64,000 nucleotides of DNA, taken from assembly GCF_022809715.1 (NCBI RefSeq), contig NZ_CP094459.1:868001-932000 (forward strand), written 5' to 3'. Numbering within the stretch: position 1 is the stretch's first letter; each line of letters starts with the position of its first letter. The position numbers were made by a program, and so were the translations under genes. Of the stretch, positions 37,146 to 47,827 are shown piece after piece. The notes below the pieces were generated by a model, which did not search any database, was not told the DNA's origin, and saw only the letters and a program-made list of their open reading frames with translations. The DNA is from Burkholderia pyrrocinia (GTDB lineage: Bacteria; Pseudomonadota; Gammaproteobacteria; Burkholderiales; Burkholderiaceae).

Positions 37146-38030
37146 ATGAGCGAATCCCAGATCATCGAAGTCCCGTCCGCCGACTGGAGCGGACACAACC
37201 TGTCGGCACCGCGCGAGCAACTGCTGGCCGCGGTCGAGGAAGGCAAGGTGCTGTATTTCCCGCATCTGCGCTTCGCGATCGAAGGCGGCGAGGAAGCGCT
37301 GCTCGATCCGGCGCTCGCCGATCCGAAACGCAAGAACATCAGCCTCGCGCCGAACGGCGGCGCGCTCGCCGGCGTGCTCGGCGACAGCGTCACGCAGTCG
37401 GCCGTGCGCGCGCTCGTCGCGCGCTTCCAGCAGCAGGCCGGCACGCTCGTCGACGGCCTGTTTCCTGAATACCGCGGCAAGCTGCGCGTCGCGCCGACGA
37501 GCCTGCGGCTGATGCGGGTCGAGACGCGCCAGACGTCGTGGCGCAAGGATGACAGCCGGCTGCACGTCGACGCGTTCCCGTCGCGGCCGAACTACGGCGA
37601 GCGCATCCTGCGCGTGTTCACGAACGTGAACCCGGCCGGCGCACCGCGCGTGTGGCGCGTGGGCGAGCCGTTCGAGGACGTCGCGAAGCGTTTCCTGCCG
37701 CGCATCAGGCCGCAGCTCCCCGGTTCCGCGTGGTTGCTGAACCTGCTGCACGTGACGAAGTCGCCGCGCAGCGCGTACGACCACCTGATGCTGAACCTGC
37801 ACGACGGCATGAAGGCCGATCTCGACTACCAGAAGACGAGCCCGCAGCAGACGATGCCGTTCCCGCCGGGCAGCGTGTGGATATGTTTCTCGGACCAGAC
37901 TTCGCACGCTGTGATGTCCGGCCAGTTCATGCTCGAGCAGACCTTCTTCCTGCCGGTCGATGCGATGGTCCGCCGCGAATGCGCGCCGCTCGGCATTCTC
38001 GAGCGCCTGACGGGCAGGGCGCTGGTTTGA
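37146..38030 (+). CDS. kdoO: Kdo 3-hydroxylase (Fe(II)/2-oxoglutarate dioxygenase)
   Basis: 294 residues. SRLHVDAFPSRP has the H-x-D iron ligands near residue 140 and QTSHAVMSGQF the distal His, the 2-His-1-carboxylate triad of 2-oxoglutarate dioxygenases. KdoO of Burkholderia hydroxylates the outer Kdo of Kdo2-lipid A to Ko (D-glycero-D-talo-oct-2-ulosonic acid). This gene lies between waaC and waaA, 25 bp after waaC and 37 bp before waaA, which fits that role exactly. Ko makes the inner core more resistant to acid hydrolysis. Identification is by motif and context. Confidence 0.85.
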   Translation: MSESQIIEVPSADWSGHNLSAPREQLLAAVEEGKVLYFPHLRFAIEGGEEALLDPALADPKRKNISLAPNGGALAGVLGDSVTQSAVRALVARFQQQAGTLVDGLFPEYRGKLRVAPTSLRLMRVETRQTSWRKDDSRLHVDAFPSRPNYGERILRVFTNVNPAGAPRVWRVGEPFEDVAKRFLPRIRPQLPGSAWLLNLLHVTKSPRSAYDHLMLNLHDGMKADLDYQKTSPQQTMPFPPGSVWICFSDQTSHAVMSGQFMLEQTFFLPVDAMVRRECAPLGILERLTGRALV

Positions 38031-38067
38031 GCGCGCACCTGCTTCGAAGCAATACGAGGGCCGCCGC

Positions 38068-39414
38068 ATGCTGAGGGCGATCTATCGCGCGCTGTGGTGG
38101 CTCGTCGCACCCGCCGCGGTCATCCGGCTCTATGTGCGCTCGCGCAAGGAGCGCGGCTATCGCGAGCACATCGGCGAACGCTTCGGCCGCGTGGCGGGCC
38201 GCTCGCGCGACGACCGTGCGCCGCTGATCTGGGTGCATGCGGTATCGGTCGGCGAAACGCGCGCCGCGCAGCCGCTGATCGATGCGCTGATGCACGCGCG
38301 CCCCGATGCGCGCATCCTGCTCACGCACATGACGCCGAGCGGCCGCGCGACCGGCGAACAGATCTTCGGCGATCGCGTGCTGCGCTGCTACCTGCCGTAC
38401 GACATGCCGGGCCTGGTGCGGCGCTTCCTGCATGCATGGCGGCCGACGCTCGGCCTCGTGATGGAAACCGAGGTGTGGCCGACGCTGATCGACGAGTGCC
38501 GCCGCGCGGACGTGCCGCTCGTGCTGACCAATGCGCGGATGTCCGCGCGGTCGTTCCGGCGCGCGGCGAAGTTCGGCGCGGCGACGCGCGACGTGTTCGG
38601 CGGCTTCTCGCGCGTGCTCGCGCAGAGCCCGGCCGATGCGGAGCGGCTGACGTCGCTCGGCGCACGCAACGTGACCGTGCTCGGCAACCTGAAGTTCGAC
38701 ATGGCGACGCCGCCGGAACTCGCGGCGCGCGGCCATGCGTGGCGCGACGCGATCGGCGCGCGGCCCGTGTGGGTCGCTGCCAGCACGCGCGAGAACGAGG
38801 AGGCGCTGGTGCTGCAGGCGTTCGTCGCGATGCGCACGCCCGGCGCGCTGCTGGTGCTCGTGCCGCGCCACCCGCAGCGTTTCGCCGAGGTCGAGGCGCT
38901 CGTCGAGCGCAGCGGGCTCAAGTGCGTGCGACGCTCGGCATGGGCGGCCGACACGGCCGCGCTCGCGGCCGGCCACCCGGCTGCCGAACCGCTGCCGGGC
39001 GACGTGACGGTGTTGCTCGGCAATTCGATGGGCGAACTCGGCGCGTACTACTCGGCCGCCGACGTCGCGTTCATCGGCGGCAGCCTGCTGCCGCTCGGCG
39101 GACAGAACCTGATCGAAGCGTGCGCGGTCGGCGTGCCGGTGCTGATCGGCCCGCACGTGTTCAACTTCACGCAGGCAACCGCCGACGCGGTCGCGGCCGG
39201 CGCGGCGATGCAGGTCGAGGATCCGCTCGATCTCGCGCACGTGCTCGACGCGCTGTTCGCCGACAAGGCGCGGCGCATCGCGATGGGCGCGGCTGGCGCG
39301 GCCTTCGCGGCGCGTCACCGCGGCGCGACCGCGCGCACGGTCGACGTGCTCGCGGCGCTGCTGCCGCCCGCCGAACGCGGCGAGCGTGAGCAGCAGGACA
39401 CTTCCGACAAATAG
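38068..39414 (+). CDS. waaA: Kdo transferase
   Basis: 448 residues of the GT30 family, full length. An N-terminal anchor helix (LRAIYRALWWLVAPAAVIRLY) is followed by IWVHAVSVGETRAAQPLI, LTHMTPSGRATG and METEVWPTLI, which form the acceptor site. NSMGELGAYYSAADVAFIGGSL and GGQNLIEACAVGVPVLIGP lie at the donor site. It adds Kdo residues from CMP-Kdo to lipid IVA at the inner face of the inner membrane. It is the last gene of waaC-kdoO-waaA and convergent with ureG, 63 bp away. Confidence 0.96.
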   Translation: MLRAIYRALWWLVAPAAVIRLYVRSRKERGYREHIGERFGRVAGRSRDDRAPLIWVHAVSVGETRAAQPLIDALMHARPDARILLTHMTPSGRATGEQIFGDRVLRCYLPYDMPGLVRRFLHAWRPTLGLVMETEVWPTLIDECRRADVPLVLTNARMSARSFRRAAKFGAATRDVFGGFSRVLAQSPADAERLTSLGARNVTVLGNLKFDMATPPELAARGHAWRDAIGARPVWVAASTRENEEALVLQAFVAMRTPGALLVLVPRHPQRFAEVEALVERSGLKCVRRSAWAADTAALAAGHPAAEPLPGDVTVLLGNSMGELGAYYSAADVAFIGGSLLPLGGQNLIEACAVGVPVLIGPHVFNFTQATADAVAAGAAMQVEDPLDLAHVLDALFADKARRIAMGAAGAAFAARHRGATARTVDVLAALLPPAERGEREQQDTSDK

Positions 39415-39477
39415 ACGAAGGCGGCGCAATGCCGCCCCGGGCATGCGTGGCGGCGTCGTGTGCCGCCGCCGCGCCGC

Positions 39478-40125
39478 TCAGACCGTCAGCAAGCCCTTCT
39501 TCTCGATGAACGCGATTACGTCCGCGACGCCGTCGAGCGCCTTCAGGTTCGTCATCACGTAAGGCCGCTCGCCGCGCATCTTCTTCGTGTCGGACGCCAT
39601 CACGTCGAGGTTCGCGCCGACCAGCGGCGCGAGATCGGTCTTGTTGATCACGAGCAGGTCGGACTTCGTGATGCCGGGGCCGCCCTTGCGCGGAATCTTC
39701 TCGCCGCCCGCGACGTCGATCACGTAGATCGTCAGGTCCGACAGCTCGGGGCTGAACGTCGCCGCGAGATTGTCGCCGCCCGATTCGATGAACACGATGT
39801 CGGCGTCGGGAAAGCGCGACAGCATCCGGTCGACGGCTTCGAGGTTGATCGATGCATCCTCGCGGATCGCCGTATGCGGGCAGCCGCCCGTCTCGACGCC
39901 CATGATGCGTTCCTCGGGCAGCGCGCCCGCAACCGTCAGCAGCCGCTGGTCTTCCTTCGTATAGATGTCGTTGGTGATCGCGACGAGGTCGTAGCGGTCG
40001 CGCATCGCCTTGCACAGCATTTCGAGCAGCGTGGTCTTGCCGGAGCCGACAGGGCCGCCGATGCCGACGCGCAGCGGCGGCAGTTTCTTCGTGCGGCGGG
40101 CGGAGGAGGGAGCAGGTGCGTTCAT
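39478..40125 (-). CDS. ureG: Urease accessory GTPase UreG
   Basis: 215 residues from ATG 40125. [19 protein letters not shown] is the P-loop, [12 protein letters not shown] the switch region, [17 protein letters not shown] the metal-binding CPH motif and [12 protein letters not shown] the guanine motif. UreG drives GTP-dependent nickel insertion into urease with UreF and UreD. It is the last gene of the urease operon. The open frame upstream to 40575 only shadows ureF. Confidence 0.96.
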   Translation of the reverse strand: MNAPAPSSARRTKKLPPLRVGIGGPVGSGKTTLLEMLCKAMRDRYDLVAITNDIYTKEDQRLLTVAGALPEERIMGVETGGCPHTAIREDASINLEAVDRMLSRFPDADIVFIESGGDNLAATFSPELSDLTIYVIDVAGGEKIPRKGGPGITKSDLLVINKTDLAPLVGANLDVMASDTKKMRGERPYVMTNLKALDGVADVIAFIEKKGLLTV

Positions 40126-40142
40126 GGCGAATAGCGTCGTGT

Positions 40143-40823
40143 TCAGGAGCGGAACAACCGCGAGTACTGGGTTTCGTGCCGCGCGGACAGGATGCCGAGT
40201 TGCGGCGCAAACGTGTTGACGGCGTCGGGCGGCGTCGCGAGCGCGCGGCGCACGGCCGCGTCGATCGCGCCGCGCAGCGCGACGATGATGCGTTGCCCGG
40301 CGAGCTGGCCGAGCGGCACGGCCTTCAGCGCGGCGGACGTCTGGTTCTCGACCCAGCCGAATGCGTACGCGGCGAGCGTCGCGTCGGCGCCGGCATCGTG
40401 CGCGGCGGCCGCGTATGCGAATGCGGTCGGCAGTGCGATCGGCGACATCGATGCGAGCGTCGCGCGGTGCGCGGCATCGCCCCATTCGAGCGATGCGCAG
40501 AGCTGCGCGAGCGACCAGCCCATCTGCTCGGTCTCGCGGCGCAGTTCCGCCGATTCGCGGCTCGCGATGAACCACGCGTTTTCGGCGGCGAGCGCGTGCG
40601 CGTCATGCGCGTGCCAACGCGCGAGCTGGTGCGCGAGGAACGGCAGCTCGCCGTGCGCGAGCACGTCGGTCAGGCCGCTCGCGATCCAGTCGCGTGCCGA
40701 ATCGGCGTCGTGGATCAGGTTCGCGTCGAGCGCGGCTTCGAGGCCCTGCGAATAGCTGTATGCGCCGATCGGCAGCGCCGGCGACGCGAGGTGCAGCAGT
40801 GCGACGAGTTCAGTGGTGGTCAT
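40143..40823 (-). CDS. ureF: Urease accessory protein UreF
   Basis: 226 residues from ATG 40823 ([29 protein letters not shown]). The [15 protein letters not shown] motif marks UreF, an all-alpha protein that bridges UreD-apourease and UreG during activation. The start overlaps the end of ureE by 14 bp, and ureG follows after 17 bp. Confidence 0.93.
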   Translation of the reverse strand: MTTTELVALLHLASPALPIGAYSYSQGLEAALDANLIHDADSARDWIASGLTDVLAHGELPFLAHQLARWHAHDAHALAAENAWFIASRESAELRRETEQMGWSLAQLCASLEWGDAAHRATLASMSPIALPTAFAYAAAAHDAGADATLAAYAFGWVENQTSAALKAVPLGQLAGQRIIVALRGAIDAAVRRALATPPDAVNTFAPQLGILSARHETQYSRLFRS

Positions 40824-41445
40824 GGCCGTGGCCGTGCGTGCATCCGGGACCATGCTGATGATCGTGATCGTGATCGTGATCGTGATCGTGATCGTGATCG
40901 TGATCGTGATCGTGCGAATGGGAATGCCCGTGGTGTTCGCCGAACACCTGCTGCGCGAGCGCGTAGTCCTCGGCGAACGTCGCGTCGTGCCCGTGCTTGT
41001 GGCCGCCGCCGTACGCGCCGGCTTCCGGCTGGAACGGCGCGTTCTCTGCTTCGACCTGCGTGCCGAGCCGGCGCAGCATGTCCGCGAGCACCGGATCGGC
41101 TTCGAGCTTCAGGTAGCCGTCGCCGATCTCGACCGGCGTGTGACGGTTGCCGAGGTGGTACGCGGCGCGCATCAGCGTGAGCGGATCGGCCGCGCGCACG
41201 AGCAGCACGGCTTCGGGCGCCGCGGCGACGCGCACGAGCGCGCCGTCGTCGGCGACGAGCACGTCGCCGTCGCGCAGCACGGTGCCGCGCGGCAGCAGCA
41301 CCGCGACGTCCTCGCCGGTGTCGAGCGTCGCCGCGAGGCGGCTCTTGCAGCGGGCGTCATACGCGAGCGTGAGCGTCGGTGCGCGCGCGACGAGCGACGC
41401 GGCGAGTTTCACGTTCGGGGCAATGCGTTTGTCGAGGGTGCGCAT
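40810..41445 (-). CDS. ureE: Urease accessory nickel metallochaperone UreE, His-rich tail
   Basis: 211 residues. The N-terminal substrate-like domain and the metal-binding centre with [12 protein letters not shown] are standard UreE. The C-terminal 45 residues are dominated by His and Asp (H-x-H and repeated HD), then [11 protein letters not shown]. The tail is encoded by the GATCGT tandem repeat at 40860-40913. Such tails bind several nickel ions and hand them to UreG. It lies between ureC and ureF and overlaps ureF. Confidence 0.94.
   Translation of the reverse strand: MRTLDKRIAPNVKLAASLVARAPTLTLAYDARCKSRLAATLDTGEDVAVLLPRGTVLRDGDVLVADDGALVRVAAAPEAVLLVRAADPLTLMRAAYHLGNRHTPVEIGDGYLKLEADPVLADMLRRLGTQVEAENAPFQPEAGAYGGGHKHGHDATFAEDYALAQQVFGEHHGHSHSHDHDHDHDHDHDHDHDHDHQHGPGCTHGHGHDHH
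40860..40913. repeat. Nine perfect GATCGT hexamers within ureE
   Basis: Nine head-to-tail copies of the 6-mer on the plus strand; on the coding strand they read alternating His and Asp codons. Copy-number changes would alter the His-Asp tail by two residues per unit without shifting the frame. Confidence 0.95.
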
Positions 41446-41469
41446 AAGACAGGAACCGAAAACCGGAAA

Positions 41470-43176
41470 TCAGAACAGGAAATAGCGCTGCGCCATCGGC
41501 AGCACCGTCGCCGGCTCGCAGGTGAGCAACTGGCCGTCGGCGATCACGTCGTAGGTTTCGGGATCGACGCTGATCGACGGGCGCCATGCGTTGTGGATCA
41601 TGTCGGCCTTCGTCACGTTGCGGCAGTTGCGCACCGGCACGATCCGCTTCGCGAGGCCGTAGCGTTCCGCGATGCCCGCATCGGCCGCCATCTGCGACAC
41701 GAAGGTCAGCGACGTGCGCGCGAGCGCACCGCCGCGCGTCGCGAACATCTCGCGATAGTGGACGGGCTGCGGCGTCGGGATCGACGCGTTCGGGTCGCCC
41801 ATCTGCGCGACCGCGATCATCCCGCCCTTCAGGATCATCGACGGCTTGATCCCGAAGAACGCGGGCTCCCACAGCACGAGGTCGGCCCACTTGCCGGGCT
41901 CGATCGAACCGACTTCGTGCGCGATCCCGTGCGTGATCGCCGGGTTGATCGTGTACTTCGCGACGTAGCGCTTCGCGCGGAAGTTGTCGTTGCGCGCGCC
42001 GTCTTCCGGCAGCGCGCCGCGCTGCACCTTCATCTTGTGCGCGGTCTGCCACGTGCGGATGATCACTTCGCCGACGCGGCCCATCGCCTGCGAATCGGAC
42101 GACAGCATCGACAGCGCGCCGAGATCGTGCAGGATGTCCTCGGCCGCGATCGTCTCGCGGCGAATCCGCGATTCGGCGAACGCGAGATCCTCGGCGATCG
42201 ACGGATCGAGGTGATGGCACACCATCAGCATGTCGAGATGCTCGTCGAGCGTGTTGATCGTGTACGGGCGCGTCGGGTTGGTCGACGACGGCAGCACGTT
42301 CGCCTCGCCGCACACCTTCAGGATGTCGGGCGCATGGCCGCCGCCCGCGCCTTCGGTGTGGTACGTGTGGATCGTGCGGCCCTTGAATGCGGCGACCGTC
42401 GATTCGACGAAGCCGGCTTCGTTCAGCGTGTCGGTGTGGATCGCGACCTGCGTGTCGGTGTCGTCCGCGACCGACAGGCAGTTGTCGATCGCGGCGGGCG
42501 TCGTGCCCCAGTCCTCGTGCAGCTTCAGCCCGATCGCGCCAGCCGCGATCTGCTCGACGAGCGGCTCGGGCAGGCTCGCGTTGCCCTTGCCGAGAAAGCC
42601 CAGGTTGATCGGCCAGCCGTCGGCGGCCTGCAGCATCCGCTCCATGTGCCACGGGCCCGGCGTGCAGGTCGTCGCGTTGGTGCCGGTGGCGGGCCCCGTG
42701 CCGCCGCCGAGCATCGTCGTGACGCCCGATGCGAGCGCCTCGTCGATCTGCTGCGGGCTGATGAAGTGGATGTGCGTGTCGATGCCGCCGGCCGTCACGA
42801 TCAGTCCTTCGCCGGCGATCACTTCGGTCGCGGCGCCGATCGCGATCGTCACGCCCGGCTGGATGTCCGGGTTGCCGGCCTTGCCGATCGCGGCGATGCG
42901 GCCGTGCTTGATCGCGATGTCGGCCTTCACGATGCCCCAGTGATCGAGGATCACCGCGTTCGTGATGACCGTGTCGGGCACATCGGCGGATACGCGCTGC
43001 GACTGGCCCATCCCGTCGCGGATCACTTTCCCGCCGCCGAATTTCACTTCCTCGCCGTAGGTCGTGAAGTCGCGTTCGATCTCGATCAGCAGTTCGGTAT
43101 CGGCGAGCCGGACGCGGTCGCCCGTCGTCGGCCCGAACATTTCCGCGTACGCGCGGCGGCTCAAGCGTAGTGTCAT
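41470..43176 (-). CDS. ureC: Urease subunit alpha (catalytic)
   Basis: 568 residues, standard length. The nickel ligands are in [14 protein letters not shown], the carbamylated lysine in [15 protein letters not shown], the other nickel His residues in [13 protein letters not shown] and [13 protein letters not shown], and the mobile flap with MVCHHLDPS. It hydrolyses urea to ammonia and carbamate in the cytoplasm. It comes after ureB and is followed by ureE. Confidence 0.97.
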   Translation of the reverse strand: MTLRLSRRAYAEMFGPTTGDRVRLADTELLIEIERDFTTYGEEVKFGGGKVIRDGMGQSQRVSADVPDTVITNAVILDHWGIVKADIAIKHGRIAAIGKAGNPDIQPGVTIAIGAATEVIAGEGLIVTAGGIDTHIHFISPQQIDEALASGVTTMLGGGTGPATGTNATTCTPGPWHMERMLQAADGWPINLGFLGKGNASLPEPLVEQIAAGAIGLKLHEDWGTTPAAIDNCLSVADDTDTQVAIHTDTLNEAGFVESTVAAFKGRTIHTYHTEGAGGGHAPDILKVCGEANVLPSSTNPTRPYTINTLDEHLDMLMVCHHLDPSIAEDLAFAESRIRRETIAAEDILHDLGALSMLSSDSQAMGRVGEVIIRTWQTAHKMKVQRGALPEDGARNDNFRAKRYVAKYTINPAITHGIAHEVGSIEPGKWADLVLWEPAFFGIKPSMILKGGMIAVAQMGDPNASIPTPQPVHYREMFATRGGALARTSLTFVSQMAADAGIAERYGLAKRIVPVRNCRNVTKADMIHNAWRPSISVDPETYDVIADGQLLTCEPATVLPMAQRYFLF

Positions 43177-43216
43177 CTCGTGATGTTCCTGAAGACCTGA
43201 AGAATGGGGCGCGCGC

Positions 43217-43522
43217 TCAGAGCGGCCCCATCACCTTGCCCTGAAAACCGTAGACGGCCCGATCGCCCGCGAGCGCGACGAGCTCGACGGTGCGCGTCTG
43301 GCCCGGCTCGAAGCGCACGGCCGTGCCGGCCGCGATGTTGAGCCGGAAGCCGCGCGCGGCCGTGCGGTCGAACGACAGTGCGTCGTTGACTTCGAAGAAG
43401 TGGTAATGCGAGCCGACCTGCACCGGGCGGTCGCCGGTGTTCGCGACGACGAGCGTCAGCGTTTCGCGGCCCGCGTTCAGTTCGTGCTCGCCGTCGTCGG
43501 TGAGGATTTCGCCGGGGATCAT
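43217..43522 (-). CDS. ureB: Urease subunit beta
   Basis: 101 residues from the canonical [16 protein letters not shown] start at 43522; an in-frame codon at 43534 would add four residues not seen in the family. [21 protein letters not shown] and [13 protein letters not shown] are family motifs. Structural subunit packing against UreA and UreC. The ureA stop lies 8 bp upstream. Confidence 0.96.
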   Translation of the reverse strand: MIPGEILTDDGEHELNAGRETLTLVVANTGDRPVQVGSHYHFFEVNDALSFDRTAARGFRLNIAAGTAVRFEPGQTRTVELVALAGDRAVYGFQGKVMGPL

Positions 43523-43530
43523 GCGTTGCC

Positions 43531-43833
43531 TCACGGAATCGGGTGGTGGACGGTCACGAGCTTCGTGCCGTCGGGGAAGGTCGCCTCGACCTGGATGTCG
43601 GGAATCATTTCGGCCACGCCGTCCATCACGTCGTCGCGCGTGAGCAGCGTCGTGCCGTAGTGCATCACCTCGGCAACCGTCTTGCCGTCGCGCGCGGCTT
43701 CCATCAGCGCGGCGGTGATGAAGGCGACCGCCTCCGGATAGTTGAGCTTCAGGCCGCGCGCGCGACGGCGTTCGGCCAGCAGCGCCGCCGTGAAGATCAG
43801 CAGCTTGTCCTTTTCTCGGGGAGTCAGTTTCAT
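43531..43833 (-). CDS. ureA: Urease subunit gamma
   Basis: 100 residues, the usual UreA length: [33 protein letters not shown] and [18 protein letters not shown]. It is the first gene of the ureABCEFG set and, unusually, lies 236 bp after ureD; the gap has its own sigma-54 promoter at 43949-43964. Confidence 0.96.
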   Translation of the reverse strand: MKLTPREKDKLLIFTAALLAERRRARGLKLNYPEAVAFITAALMEAARDGKTVAEVMHYGTTLLTRDDVMDGVAEMIPDIQVEATFPDGTKLVTVHHPIP

Positions 43834-43948
43834 GAAGGCAAACGTTCAGGAAAACGTAATTTTTATCGGTGCGCGCCCAACCGGGCGGACGTGCAGATCA
43901 TCGTAGCACCGCGCCGTTTTGCGCGCGCCGTGTATCGGTTATGTAAGC

Positions 43949-43964
43949 AGCAAGGCGCGTGCCA
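43949..43964 (-). promoter_or_regulatory. Sigma-54 (RpoN) promoter of ureABCEFG
   Basis: On the minus strand TGGCACGCGCCTTGCT matches the sigma-54 consensus TGGCACG-N4-TTGCW at every defined base, with the -24 GG and -12 GC ten bases apart. It would start transcription near 43938, about 105 bases before ureA. Read directly by eye. Confidence 0.82.
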
Positions 43965-43985
43965 TGTGCATGGAACGCAGCGCGA

Positions 43986-44002
43986 TGCGCGTTCGTGGTG
44001 CG
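43986..44002 (-). promoter_or_regulatory. Possible weaker NtrC site upstream of ureA
   Basis: TGCGCG-N5-GGTGCG matches 9 of 12 arm bases of the NtrC dyad TGCACC-N5-GGTGCA. It lies only about 56 bp before the predicted start of transcription, so it may be an accessory site or chance. Confidence 0.35.
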
Positions 44003-44038
44003 CGGTGCATGGATAGCGTGCAGCGTCGGATGTAGGGA

Positions 44039-44055
44039 TGCGCCGAAACGGTGCG
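44039..44055 (-). promoter_or_regulatory. NtrC-like enhancer upstream of ureA
   Basis: TGCGCC-GAAAC-GGTGCG keeps 10 of the 12 arm bases of the NtrC consensus dyad TGCACC-N5-GGTGCA with the correct 5-bp spacer. Its centre is about 109 bp upstream of the sigma-54 start site, the usual enhancer distance. NtrC control of urease is known in other proteobacteria; here it is an inference. Confidence 0.6.
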
Positions 44056-44069
44056 CGGCGCGGGCGCGC

Positions 44070-45780
<1,711 letters not shown>

Positions 45781-45784
45781 CGCA

Positions 45785-46642
45785 TCATCGTCCGAGGTAA
45801 GACTCGATCACCGCGTCGTCGCGCTTGACCTGGTCGAGCGTGCCTTGCGCAAGCACCGCGCCTTCGGCCATCACCGTCACGCGGCCGGTGTCGCCGGCGA
45901 GCGCCGCGACGAATTCCATGTCGTGCTCGACGACCATCATCGAGCAGGTGCCGCGCAGCGTGTTCAGCAGTTCGGCGAGTTCCATCGTCTCGTGGTCGGT
46001 CATCCCGGCGGCCGGTTCGTCGAGCAGCAGCAGCGCGGGGCGCTGCATCAGCAGCATGCCGATCTCGAGCCGCTGCTTCTGACCGTGCGACAGCTCGCCG
46101 GCTGCACGAAACGCATGGCTTTCGAGGCCGATCAGCGCGAGCGTCTCCTCGATCTTCGCCTGCGCGGTGCGGTCGAGCCGCGCGCGCAGCGACGCGAGCC
46201 AGCCCTTGTCGGTCTGCATCGCGAGTTCGAGGTTTTCCCACACCGGATGCTGCTCGAACACGGTCGGCTTCTGGAACTTGCGGCCGATACCCGCGCGCGC
46301 GATCTCCGGCTCGCTCATCCGCGCGAGGTCGAGCGTCTGGCCGAGGAACACATTGCCGGCGTCGGGGCGCGTCTTGCCGGTGATCACGTCCATCATCGTC
46401 GTCTTGCCCGCGCCGTTCGGGCCGATCACGCAGCGCAGCTCGCCCGCGTCGATCGCGAGCGACAGTTTCTTCAGCGCGCGGAAGCCGTCGAAGCTCACCT
46501 CGATATCCTCGAGGTAGAGGATCGTGCCGTGCGACGTGTCGATGCCGGGCGGCACGACGCGACCCATCGATGCGGTGCCGCTGACGGCCAGCAGCTCATC
46601 TTCCGGCGGCGGCGTGAATTGGTAGAGGGCCGTTCCGTTCAT
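45785..46642 (-). CDS. urtD: Urea ABC transporter ATPase UrtD
   Basis: 285 residues, LivG-like, from ATG 46642, which overlaps the urtC stop (ATGA). Walker A GPNGAGKTTMMDVITG, signature LSHGQKQRLEIGMLL (with His in place of Gly as in UrtD) and Walker B LLLLDEPAAGMTDHE. About 25 extra N-terminal residues precede the domain. A longer open frame up to 47698 only shadows urtC. Confidence 0.94.
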   Translation of the reverse strand: MNGTALYQFTPPPEDELLAVSGTASMGRVVPPGIDTSHGTILYLEDIEVSFDGFRALKKLSLAIDAGELRCVIGPNGAGKTTMMDVITGKTRPDAGNVFLGQTLDLARMSEPEIARAGIGRKFQKPTVFEQHPVWENLELAMQTDKGWLASLRARLDRTAQAKIEETLALIGLESHAFRAAGELSHGQKQRLEIGMLLMQRPALLLLDEPAAGMTDHETMELAELLNTLRGTCSMMVVEHDMEFVAALAGDTGRVTVMAEGAVLAQGTLDQVKRDDAVIESYLGR

Positions 46643-47826
46643 GCGCGTTTCCCCTTCGCGAGCACGGTTTCGACGAGGCCCATGATCCCGCGCGGCAGCA
46701 GCAGCGGCACGAGCACGAAGATCAGGCCGAGGAAGAACAGCCAGTATTCGGCGAAGTACGCGGTAAACAGGCTCTTCGCGCCGTTCACCGCGAACGCGCC
46801 GACGATCGGCCCGATCAGCGTGCCGCGCCCGCCCACCGCGACCCAGATCGCCATCTCGATCGAGTTGCCGGGCGACATCTCGCCGGGATTGATGATGCCG
46901 ACCTGCGGCACGTACAGCGCGCCTGCGATGCCGCACAGCACGGCCGACACGGTCCACACGAACAGCTTGTACGCGAGCGGGCTGTAGCCGAGGAACATCA
47001 GCCGCGTCTCGCCGTCGCGCACTGCGGTGACGACGCGCCCGAGCTTGCTCGTGACGATCGCGCGCGCGGCGATGAACGAGAGCACCAGCGTTGCGAACGT
47101 CAGCAGCAACAGCACCGTGCGCGTGCCGGGCGACGTGATCGCGAAACCGGCGATGCGCTTGAAGTCGGTGAAGCCGTTGTTGCCGCCGAAGCCCGTCTCG
47201 TTGCGATAGAACAGCAGCATCGCGGCGAACGTCAGCGCCTGCGTGATGATCGATAGGTACACGCCTTTCACGCGCGAGCGGAACGTGAAGAAGCCGAACA
47301 CCCACGCGAGCACGGCAGGCACGAGCACGACGAGCGCGAGTGCCCACGCGAGATGCTGCGTGCCGCTCCAGTACCACGGCAACTGGTGCCAGTCGAGGAA
47401 CACCATGAAGTCGGGCAGCTCGCTGCCGTACTTGCCGTCGCGGCCGATCTCGCGCATCAGGTACATGCCGATCGCATAGCCGCCGAGCGCGAAGAAGAGG
47501 CCATGGCCGAGGCTCAGGATCCCGCAGTAGCCCCATACGAGATCGAGCGCGAGCGCGGCGATCGCGTAGCACATCAGCTTGCCGGCGAGCGTCATCGCGT
47601 AGGCGGACAGATGGAATGCGCTCGCTTCGGGCGCGACGAGCGCGGCGAGCGGCACACCGATGCCGATCGCGATGCACAGCGCGACGAGCGCGAGCCATGC
47701 GCGGCGCGACAGCAGCGCAGGGCGCGGCGGCAGGCCGAGCGCGAAGCCGTCTGCCGCGCGCGCGGCTGAAGCGGGCTTCGGTGTGCCGGCGACCGGGTTC
47801 GACATCGAATCGGTTACGAAAGTCAC
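46639..47826 (-). CDS. urtC: Urea ABC transporter permease UrtC
   Basis: 395 residues, LivM-like, about ten membrane segments. GTG 47826 is preferred over ATG 47805 because GGAGG precedes it by six bases; the GTG directly follows the urtB stop. [27 protein letters not shown] is the family landmark (quoted in part), and [20 protein letters not shown] the cytoplasmic EAA-like loop that contacts the ATPases. Forms the urea channel with UrtB. Confidence 0.93.
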   Translation of the reverse strand: [395 protein letters not shown]

Positions 47827-47827
47827 G

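Noticed and set aside
39415..39477. GGCGGC/GCCGCC hairpins between waaA and ureG
   Set aside because: Such inverted repeats arise often in this high-GC sequence and no T-run follows.
40860..40913. Possible CRISPR-like repeat
   Set aside because: Units are 6 bp without spacers and lie in the coding sequence of ureE.
40813..43170. 785-codon plus-strand open frame opposite ureC and ureE
   Set aside because: It is antisense to confidently identified urease genes, rich in Arg, Ala, Asp and His as expected from high-GC shadow frames, and has no domain.
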